Position numbers and translations under genes: made by a program. From a bacterium HR33 (GTDB lineage: Bacteria; Gemmatimonadota; Gemmatimonadetes; Gemmatimonadales; GWC2-71-9): a stretch of DNA of 64,000 nucleotides. This document shows, in pieces, positions 53,337 to 60,127 of the stretch. The stretch covers positions 1,302,001 to 1,366,000 of the forward strand of contig BEIJ01000001.1 of NCBI GenBank assembly GCA_002923375.1. The letters run 5' to 3'. Numbering within the stretch: position 1 is the first letter of the stretch; each line of letters starts with the position of its first letter. The notes below the pieces were generated by a model. That model was not told the DNA's origin. It made no database searches and saw only the letters and a list, made by a program, of their open reading frames with translations.

Positions 53337-54068
53337 TTGGCTCTGGTTGATCCTGGTGCGGGGTTTCCCGGGCGGGAGGGTGGTAGCGCTGAGGGCGTGG
53401 TGTCGGATCCTTGGGGTGTGAAGCGTGCTGAGAATTTGATCAGCAGTTTGCAGGGGGTATTGTCGGCGCGGGTGGTGGTATCGCCGGTTGGGGAGGTGAC
53501 CGAGATCCATGTTTTGGCGGAGCCGGGGATAGCGCCGAAGCAGGTGGTGAGGAATGTGGAGAGTGCGTTGTTGGCGCAGTTGGGTTTGCGGGTGGATCAT
53601 CGTCGGATCAGTGTGGCGCAGGCGGCGGCGGAGCGTGCGGCTGGGGTATTGGAGCGGTCGGTGGTGCGGGAGGCTTCGCTGAGGCGTGCGGTTTTGTTCA
53701 GGCGGGTTGGGGTGAGGGAAGGCAGGTCGGGGAAGGTGGTGGTAGCGGTGGTGTTGGATGTGGGTGGTGAGGAGGTGTTTGGGGAGGTGGAGGTGGCGGA
53801 TGTGAAGCGTTCTAGGGTGCAGGGTGCGGCGCGGGCGGCGGTGTTGGCGTTGGAGCGGGTGTTGCCGGAGGGGGTGTTGGAGTTGGAGGGTTGCAAGTTG
53901 GTTCGGGCGTTCGATTTGGAGTTCGCCTTTGCGGTGGTTCAGGTGGTGGAGGGTCGTGGTGGTGGTCGGATGTTGGCGGGGACGTGCGAGGTGAGGGAGA
54001 GTGTTGAGGAGGCTGCGGTGTTGGCGGTTTTGGATGCGACTAATCGTTGGGTGCAGTCGCGGGCGTGA
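53337..54068 (+). CDS. Unrecognised alpha/beta protein with internal repeat, partner of the FeS-diguanylate cyclase
   Basis: A 243-residue protein, TTG start, 19 bases after the cyclase gene and of the same G+T-rich composition, so probably the same operon. I do not recognise the family. Residues ~28-95 (AENLISSLQGVLSARVVVS, VTEIHVLAE, APKQVVRNVESALLAQLGL, RRISVAQ) form a helix-strand-strand-helix-strand pattern reminiscent of ring-building motifs. Residues ~120-240 contain two similar strand-strand-strand-helix units, one ending with AARAAVLALERVL and one with EEAAVLAVLDATNRW. No signal peptide or membrane helix is seen; cytoplasmic. A sensor or scaffold partner of the cyclase is a guess. 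Confidence 0.7.
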   Translation: MALVDPGAGFPGREGGSAEGVVSDPWGVKRAENLISSLQGVLSARVVVSPVGEVTEIHVLAEPGIAPKQVVRNVESALLAQLGLRVDHRRISVAQAAAERAAGVLERSVVREASLRRAVLFRRVGVREGRSGKVVVAVVLDVGGEEVFGEVEVADVKRSRVQGAARAAVLALERVLPEGVLELEGCKLVRAFDLEFAFAVVQVVEGRGGGRMLAGTCEVRESVEEAAVLAVLDATNRWVQSRA

Positions 54069-54209
54069 CTTGATAGTTGTTTTAGGTAGCGGGTTTTTTA
54101 CTCACTTCGGAAGGAGGATAAGGGGCCCCCGAGTCGGTCAACGGTTGAGTAGTTAGCGGAGCGGATCGGTCGGTCGGTCGAGTGGAGCGTCGGGGTGTGT
54201 CGTAGCGGG

Positions 54210-54236
54210 ACATGCCACTTCTCGTGCAGGGCATGT
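54210..54236 (+). repeat. Hairpin just upstream of the small-peptide ribosome binding site
   Basis: ACATGCC and GGCATGT (7-bp stem, 13-base loop) end 7 bases before the AGGAGGTGA Shine-Dalgarno sequence of the 26-residue peptide. It could be an operator or an mRNA control element. Confidence 0.35.
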
Positions 54237-54262
54237 GACCTGAGAGGAGGTGACGCTTACAC

Positions 54263-54343
54263 ATGTTCGGGTTTGGCTGGCTGGCTTCGATTCTGAGCGC
54301 GCTGCTCGGCTTTATCGCCGCTAATGGTCAGACGTGGGCTTGA
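54263..54343 (+). CDS. 26-residue hydrophobic peptide, candidate signal precursor
   Basis: The ATG has a textbook Shine-Dalgarno AGGAGGTGA (54244-54252) ten bases upstream, the best in the window. It encodes MFGFGWLASILSALL followed by GFIAANGQTWA and a TGA. Its last codons overlap the start of the HD-GYP gene (GTG 54334, TTG 54340), and that gene has no Shine-Dalgarno of its own, so its translation would depend on this peptide being read. It could be only a leader peptide, but composition (one membrane-seeking helix and a polar tail) fits small exported signal peptides. No family recognised. Confidence 0.6.
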   Translation: MFGFGWLASILSALLGFIAANGQTWA

Positions 54344-55734
54344 CGACTCAAAATAGGGCCCCATCCTTCGGCAATATGCGACAACTTTCCACGCCGGAAT
54401 TCCTCGTCAGGCTTTACGTCGGCTTCGTCGTCGGGTTAGGTGCCGCCTGCCTGATAATACTGGCCTGGTGGGACGCCTCCACGGCGGTCTATGACGTTCA
54501 AACGCTTCTCGGAGCTCTTCTGTTTCTCCTACTAGGCCTGATACTTGAAAGGTCACAGCATAGGCTAGCCTTGGGGTCGGCCGCGGGTTCTATAGCGTTC
54601 GTAGTCTACCTGGCATCTGCCGTGGTCTTCGGTCCCTTCTGGTGTGTGCTTATAGCTGCATCCAGTCTTGCTATCGCGGAATATCTAATTCGGAAGCCGG
54701 TTGTCAAAATAGTCTTTAACGTTGGCCAGCACATGCTGGCACTCGGTCTAGCCGGCCTCATGTATACCACGTTGGGTGGTTCGGTTCCCTTGGATTCTAT
54801 GGACAGAGCCGCTGTGCCGTACATGGGTCTGGCTCTCACGTACATTTTGGTTAATTCCGGCGTCGTCAGTGGTGTGGTAGCTTTAAGCGAGCGGAGGAAC
54901 TTTGGAGAGGTATGGATTCGAAATACCTGGGGGTTGGTTGGTTACGATCTAGTGGCTAGTGCGCTAGGTCTCGCGATAGCATGGCTATATCTAACGTGGG
55001 GTATTTTGGGAGTCGTGGCGGTGGTTATTCCAGTGCTTTTTCTGCGCCACACCTACTTGGTGAACCTTCAGTTGCAGGCGACTAACAGAGAGCTTCTGGA
55101 GCTAATGGTAAAGTCGATGGAGGCACGGGATCCTTACACAAGCGGCCACTCGCAGCGAGTTGCGGAAATAGCTCGACTGTTAGCCCGGGAATTGGGTTTG
55201 CACTTCCGGGAGGTTGACAACATCGCTACCGCTGCCCTACTGCACGATGTTGGAAAAATCTATGAGGAATTCGCGCCGATCTTACGGAAGGCAGGCAAGC
55301 TTAGCGCGGAAGAACGGAACATCATGTGCTCGCATCCTATAAAGAGCGCCGAGCTAGTTGCGACGATTTCTAACCTTAGAGGGTACGTGGAAAGATGCAT
55401 TAGACACCATCATGAGAACTTCGACGGCACTGGATACCCGGATGGCCTAGCGGGGGAGGACATTCCCCTCGGGGCGCGGATAATCCTCGTGGCAGACACT
55501 ACGGACGCCATGACGACCGACCGTCCGTATCGTAGGGCCCTGAGCTACGAGCGCGTGGTAGAGGAACTTGAGAAGTATTCGGGCACTCAATTCGATCCCC
55601 GAGTTGTTTCAGCCTTCAAGCGAAGCACGGCAGTTGCTCGTTTCGTTCGTAGTCTAGCACCGACGCTGGGATCCGGATCCTCTGAGGGCTCGGATAAAGC
55701 CTCGAGAGAATCACAGCAGGTGGTTGGCCTTTGA
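54334..55734 (+). CDS. Membrane HD-GYP c-di-GMP phosphodiesterase
   Basis: A 466-residue protein with about eight hydrophobic helices in residues ~22-245 and a cytoplasmic HD-GYP domain from ~258. Metal and catalytic motifs are present: HSQRVAEIA, HD at 304-305 in LLHDVGKIYEE, HPIKSAEL, RHHHENFDGTGYPDGL with GYP at 367-369, and ADTTDAMTTDRPYR. It should hydrolyse c-di-GMP (to pGpG or GMP) under control of the membrane domain, which I do not recognise as MASE, MHYT or 7TMR. Start codons GTG 54334, TTG 54340 and ATG 54376 are possible; the first two overlap the small peptide gene. Base composition is ordinary, unlike the upstream cyclase. Its 3' end overlaps the convergent regulator by 119 bases. 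Confidence 0.9.
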   Translation: MGLTTQNRAPSFGNMRQLSTPEFLVRLYVGFVVGLGAACLIILAWWDASTAVYDVQTLLGALLFLLLGLILERSQHRLALGSAAGSIAFVVYLASAVVFGPFWCVLIAASSLAIAEYLIRKPVVKIVFNVGQHMLALGLAGLMYTTLGGSVPLDSMDRAAVPYMGLALTYILVNSGVVSGVVALSERRNFGEVWIRNTWGLVGYDLVASALGLAIAWLYLTWGILGVVAVVIPVLFLRHTYLVNLQLQATNRELLELMVKSMEARDPYTSGHSQRVAEIARLLARELGLHFREVDNIATAALLHDVGKIYEEFAPILRKAGKLSAEERNIMCSHPIKSAELVATISNLRGYVERCIRHHHENFDGTGYPDGLAGEDIPLGARIILVADTTDAMTTDRPYRRALSYERVVEELEKYSGTQFDPRVVSAFKRSTAVARFVRSLAPTLGSGSSEGSDKASRESQQVVGL

Positions 55735-58700
55735 GGTCCTGGGCTAGTGTGAGAGGACTACAGTGTACGGCGATTAACCGAGATATAAGCCCGAGTGCGC
55801 CTTTCTGTTCGATTTCACTAATTACTCTATCTAACTCCAGAGACGGGGTCCCGGTTTCTCTCTTCCGTATCCAGTGTGCCATTAATTGTATCTCAAGCCA
55901 GTCTGTAGTACGCTTGTAGTTACCTTCTCGAGGTGGATTGAACCACTGCAGCGCTCCCGTAATCCCTCGTGTGCTCCACGCAAAGTGGAGGGCCAGGCGG
56001 TGGTATTGGCCAACGTCGTAGAGAAGGCGCGCCTTGGTCCCTACGATCCTTATGGCTCGTTCGACTAGAGGCCACGCTAGTTCGGGGCTGGAGCGCGCAA
56101 GCAGGAGGTCTGCTCTGCATAGCAGAGCTAGGGCACGATGTCTCCATAGGCCGGATTTCGACGCTTCGCGGTCGCACAGCTCCGCGAATTCCTCGGCCTC
56201 CCTGAGGTTCCCCAGCTGAATGGCTAGCCACATCGCGTTGGCGTAAACCTCGGCGCCCAGACGTACCTGGGGAGGGGTATTAACGGACAGCGCTGCTCGG
56301 AAAGCAAGGGCGGCGTCAGCAAAGAAGCCGAGATCGGTGTACAGGGATCCTAGGTTGCTCCATGTCAAACTTAGGGCCAGGTCGTCGCCGAGTAATCTGG
56401 CAATTTCGATCGCGCTCTTGAATGCCTGGGTGGCGTCAGAAAACCGTCCGAGCGCCGTCAATGTGACGCCGAGACCGTTAAGCGCCTGACGAAGATCGTT
56501 CTGCATCGCCAATTCCTTGAGCATGGGTAATACTGTCTCTAGCCCGCCTACAGTTGCGTCAAAGTGTCCAAGGCCCCACTGGCTGTACGAGCGCGCTATG
56601 ATCGCGACAGCCGCCGAATGTCTATCGGCCGCGGTCGTAACCAAGTGGTCGGCGTCTTGAGACACCTCCTCCAGGCTGACGAGGTCGCCTCTATCCCATG
56701 CCGCTTCGGCGCTAATCATTAGCGCTCTCGCCAGCACGTCTTCTGCCTGGGCTGCCTTGGCGACCAAAACAGCTTGATGTGCCGCCTTGGCAATGGTCTC
56801 GTCGTCTGCAGTACGGGCTCTGTGGAGTGCTTCAGCTCTAAGCTGCGTGGCAAATGCGTCCCCTCGAGGGTCTTCCCCATAAGTCCAGTGGTCAAGGGCG
56901 TTCTTCGCGCGCTCGTGGTCTCCTAGTGAAAGCGCTGCCCGAGCTATGAAGAGATACACCCACGGACTCTCCGGATCAGGGTACGCTCCCAGCAAACCAT
57001 CCAACACCTTGAGCGCTTCACGGAAAGCGCCGGCGAATACAGCATTACTTGCAGCCGCGAGGGCGGTTCTGGTCGCCTCGACTGGCATCTCAGCGCAGAT
57101 GAAGTGGTGTGAGGCTTCCGCAGCATCTTTAAACTCAAGGCCAGAATGCCGTACCCACGCACTCTGAGCCAGAAGTATGTGGTGGGTCTTGCGTAGGTCG
57201 GGAGGCATAAAATAGTACAAAAACGCCCGGTGCAAATCGTTCTTGAACTGGAACCTACCACCCTCTATGCGCAACAACCCTCGCTCTATCGGACCGAGTA
57301 GAGCGGGCTCTACCTCGCGAACGCGTAAACCCAAAACCTCCGCAATCTCCGCAGCGGACATCGAGCGAGCCGCGACCGCCAACAAATGCAAAATGTGACG
57401 CGCTGTCTCAGAAACATCGTGATACTGGGCCAAAAAGGCCCCGCGGAACGTGTCCGGAGGATCCCACTGCCACGAGCGCGCAGCCGCAGCGTCCTCTAGC
57501 ATCAACAACGACTGAGCACCACGCTGCCGCCAATCCGTAAGCAACAACTCCACATGATAAGGATTGCCCTGCGCCAACTCCAAAACCCTCTCCCTAACCC
57601 TCCGCTCCACAGGACCGGCATCGCCCGCCAAGACATCCACCATCTTAGAAACACTATCATCATCCAACGGACCCAAGCGAATCCAATTCTCCCACCACAA
57701 AGTCCCCGCCTCACGACCCCAGCCCGTCGCACTACCATCACCCGCCCTCATGGTCCCCAAAATCACTACATGAACCCGCTCCAACCGGCGAGTTACCAGA
57801 AACAACACATCCCGACTGGCAGGATCCATATGATGAACATCATCGAACACCAAAAGCACAGGCCTGCCATCGGAAACCGACTCCAACATCGCTACCAGCG
57901 CATCCGCCACCCGAATCCTCACCGACTCAGCCGGCGCCTGCGGAGGCTCCGGAACGCCAGGATAAATACCCCGCAAACCAGGACTCACACGACTCGCCTC
58001 CGCCAACCACCTGGGATCAGTCCCCGACACCAAAGGATCGCTCCCCAAAGCCAATATCAAATCGGCTACCGCAGCAAACGGTATCCCCGAACCAATCTCC
58101 TGACAGGCGACCACATAAACCGGCAACGCCCGGGCCGCAACCGACATCGCAAAACGCCGAGCCAACGTGCTCTTCCCGATACCGGCAACCCCCGCAATCA
58201 CACAGGTCTGACATACCCGCTCCCCAACCTGCTGCCACAAACCCTCCAACTGCGCAATCTCCCGCTCCCGAGAAACAAAAACCTCCCGAGGCAAACGAGG
58301 AGCAGTCCCAAAACGACCGGTAAAAACCAACGCAGGACCCTCACCCCGCTCCAACCGCCGCAACAACGCCGCAATCTCAGGATGAGGATTCGCACCCAAC
58401 TCCTCCTGCACCCGATTCAAATACTCCTTCATCACCCTCATGGCACCGATCGTGTCCCCATCCACCAAGGCACGCTCGGCTAGGGCCAAAACCCCCACCG
58501 GCTCCACCGGATCCAAACGATGCAACAACAGAGCACGACGATAAACCCGGTCCAAACAACCCTCCACCCTGGCATCCCTCACCGACCGCACCAACACCTC
58601 CCGCGCCCGCCGCACCAGAGCCTCCCGCATCCGATCAACCCAATGCCCAAACGCCACACCCGCACACAACTCCATCCCCTCCAAAGGATCCGCCAACTCA

Positions 58701-59038
58701 CCCACCCCGTCCCACCCCTCGGCCAACAACTCCAACTCGGTAACCAGCGGGACCACCAAACGAACTCCCCCAACCCCGCACTCCACCGCCCCAGAACCCA
58801 AATGCCCCCTTATCGAAGTCAAAGCCTGCGACAACGAATGCCGGCCCTTCGACAACGACACCTCCGGCCACAACAACTCCACCAACTCCTCCCGAGGCAC
58901 CAAACGCCCCCGAGCCTCAAAATGCAAATAGACCAACAAACCCAACTGCTTCCGAGTCCGAAACCGCAACACCCGACCCTCTACATCCAACAACTCCGGC
59001 ACCCCAAAAACCCGTAACCTGTAACTCGCCTGATCCAT
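55616..59038 (-). CDS. BTAD/AAA/TPR transcriptional regulator (AfsR-like)
   Basis: A 1140-residue regulator. Residues ~5-100 form a winged-helix DNA-binding domain (FRTRKQLGLLVYLHFEA, LVPREELVELLWPEVS), ~105-245 a BTAD domain (RALLLHRLDPVEP, ALVDGDTIGAMRVMKEYLNRVQEELG), ~255-540 a STAND-type ATPase with Walker A GVAGIGKST (~290) and Walker B VLLVFDDVHHMD, then a winged helix. From ~600 to the end are TPR repeats (ALNGLGVTLTALGRFSDATQAF, SNLGSLYTDLGFFADAALAF), the usual ligand-sensing part. The coding strand is strongly G+T rich only up to about residue 590 and ordinary after that. A 10-bp direct repeat precedes the start. Confidence 0.88.
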   Translation of the reverse strand: MDQASYRLRVFGVPELLDVEGRVLRFRTRKQLGLLVYLHFEARGRLVPREELVELLWPEVSLSKGRHSLSQALTSIRGHLGSGAVECGVGGVRLVVPLVTELELLAEGWDGVGELADPLEGMELCAGVAFGHWVDRMREALVRRAREVLVRSVRDARVEGCLDRVYRRALLLHRLDPVEPVGVLALAERALVDGDTIGAMRVMKEYLNRVQEELGANPHPEIAALLRRLERGEGPALVFTGRFGTAPRLPREVFVSREREIAQLEGLWQQVGERVCQTCVIAGVAGIGKSTLARRFAMSVAARALPVYVVACQEIGSGIPFAAVADLILALGSDPLVSGTDPRWLAEASRVSPGLRGIYPGVPEPPQAPAESVRIRVADALVAMLESVSDGRPVLLVFDDVHHMDPASRDVLFLVTRRLERVHVVILGTMRAGDGSATGWGREAGTLWWENWIRLGPLDDDSVSKMVDVLAGDAGPVERRVRERVLELAQGNPYHVELLLTDWRQRGAQSLLMLEDAAAARSWQWDPPDTFRGAFLAQYHDVSETARHILHLLAVAARSMSAAEIAEVLGLRVREVEPALLGPIERGLLRIEGGRFQFKNDLHRAFLYYFMPPDLRKTHHILLAQSAWVRHSGLEFKDAAEASHHFICAEMPVEATRTALAAASNAVFAGAFREALKVLDGLLGAYPDPESPWVYLFIARAALSLGDHERAKNALDHWTYGEDPRGDAFATQLRAEALHRARTADDETIAKAAHQAVLVAKAAQAEDVLARALMISAEAAWDRGDLVSLEEVSQDADHLVTTAADRHSAAVAIIARSYSQWGLGHFDATVGGLETVLPMLKELAMQNDLRQALNGLGVTLTALGRFSDATQAFKSAIEIARLLGDDLALSLTWSNLGSLYTDLGFFADAALAFRAALSVNTPPQVRLGAEVYANAMWLAIQLGNLREAEEFAELCDREASKSGLWRHRALALLCRADLLLARSSPELAWPLVERAIRIVGTKARLLYDVGQYHRLALHFAWSTRGITGALQWFNPPREGNYKRTTDWLEIQLMAHWIRKRETGTPSLELDRVISEIEQKGALGLISRLIAVHCSPLTLAQDLKGQPPAVILSRLYPSPQRIRIPASVLDYERNEQLPCFA

Positions 59039-59070
59039 AAACCCAAACTCCGAAAAACCACGCTACAGCT

Positions 59071-59093
59071 AGCTTCAACCGGGAGCTTCAACC
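59071..59093. repeat. Perfect 10-bp direct repeat upstream of the BTAD regulator
   Basis: AGCTTCAACC occurs twice with 3 bases (GGG) between, 33-55 bases before the regulator start on the other strand (read there as GGTTGAAGCT). BTAD/SARP-type proteins bind short direct repeats, so this may be an autoregulatory operator. Confidence 0.55.
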
Positions 59094-59227
59094 ATCCGTC
59101 AACGCTTTGCTAGACCAGAACTTATCCCTCATAGAGTCCCCCGCCAGTACGCCATCCACAAGCGCCCTCAACTAAGTCGCAAACGAGCCCCGGATCCACC
59201 CCGCCTTCTCTCAAGCCCAATTCCTTG

Positions 59228-59233
59228 TATGAT
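59228..59233 (+). promoter_or_regulatory. -10 element of a likely leaderless tmk transcript
   Basis: TATGAT (5 of 6) ends 8 bases before the tmk ATG, so transcription should begin at or next to the start codon. No Shine-Dalgarno is seen. No good -35 is present. Confidence 0.45.
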
Positions 59234-59241
59234 TTAGGGCC

Positions 59242-59991
59242 ATGCAGCATGCCGGACCCCCAGGCAAACTCATCGCCTTCGAAGGCCTCGACGGCTCGGG
59301 ACAAACCACCCAGGCCAAGCTCCTCACCCTGTGGCTCGACCAGAGGGCCGGCATGAAAGCCCACTACACCAAAGAACCCACCAGCGGGCCTATCGGGACG
59401 ATCATCAAACGAGCCTTACTTCAGCCTGACCACACCAAAACCGCACCCGAACTCAGCTACAATCCCGCCACCCTGGCACTGCTATTCGCCGCCGACCGCC
59501 TAGACCACCTAGAGCGGGAAATCCTGCCCTTGCTCCGGCGCGGGACCTGCGTCATAAGCGACCGCTACACCATTTCCTCCCTCGCCTACCAGTCCCTAGA
59601 ACTCGACCCCAAATGGGTCCGCTCCATCAATCGATACGCCCTTTCGCCGGACCTCACCATCTTCTTGAACGTACCTCTGAAAACCTGCCTCGACCGAATC
59701 CGCAACCGGCACCCACAGCCGGAACTCTACGAAAACCCCGCCACCCTGCAGCGGGTAGAACACAGGTACCGCCAGATCATCCGCGCCCTGCAACGCCAGC
59801 GATACCGGATCGAGATCGTGGACGGTACCCCGCCGCCGGCCGAGGTACACCGCGCCGTCGTAGAGGCGACCAAGAAGTTCTTCCGCAAAAGACGGGCCCG
59901 GCCTCGAGAGGACGAAGATCAAATCGCCGCGCTGCTCAAAACCCCACCGCTCAACCCGGAAGAGATCCGAGTACACCTGGCGGCCGGCTGA
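59242..59991 (+). CDS. tmk: Thymidylate kinase with atypical P-loop
   Basis: A 249-residue dTMP kinase making dTDP for DNA synthesis. Family motifs: FEGLDGSGQTTQ at the P-loop, KEPTSGPIG, LLFAADRLDHL, SDRYTISSLAYQ and a lid segment near YENPATLQRVEHRYRQI. The P-loop has Gln21 where the ATP-binding Lys is expected. About 35 residues of charged C-terminal extension (RRARPREDEDQ...) exceed the usual length of ~210. ATG 59242 is supported by the adjacent -10 element. Given the other intact motifs it is probably functional. Confidence 0.87.
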   Translation: MQHAGPPGKLIAFEGLDGSGQTTQAKLLTLWLDQRAGMKAHYTKEPTSGPIGTIIKRALLQPDHTKTAPELSYNPATLALLFAADRLDHLEREILPLLRRGTCVISDRYTISSLAYQSLELDPKWVRSINRYALSPDLTIFLNVPLKTCLDRIRNRHPQPELYENPATLQRVEHRYRQIIRALQRQRYRIEIVDGTPPPAEVHRAVVEATKKFFRKRRARPREDEDQIAALLKTPPLNPEEIRVHLAAG

Positions 59992-60127
59992 CCCTCCGCA
60001 GCTCTCAACATTTCTGGGGCCACCGCCGTATTTGCATCGGACGATACCGAAGCGCAGAATTATCCCCGTGCGCTACGGGTTACCCCGTTAAGAGAACGAA
60101 CCTGTCTTGCCGCGAGGAGCGAGAACC

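Noticed and set aside
54100-54262. Possible c-di-GMP riboswitch upstream of the peptide/HD-GYP genes
   Set aside because: I looked for the conserved GEMM-I and GEMM-II cores and did not find them; only a simple 7-bp hairpin and a CGGT repeat are present.
54082-54264. 60-codon minus-strand open frame upstream of the HD-GYP gene
   Set aside because: No Shine-Dalgarno, no hydrophobic or other motif, and it covers the likely promoter and leader of the peptide gene.
57554-58483. 309-codon plus-strand open frame opposite the BTAD regulator
   Set aside because: Its composition (His, Asn, Gln, Arg, Pro rich) is the direct result of G+T-rich coding on the other strand; no domain is seen.
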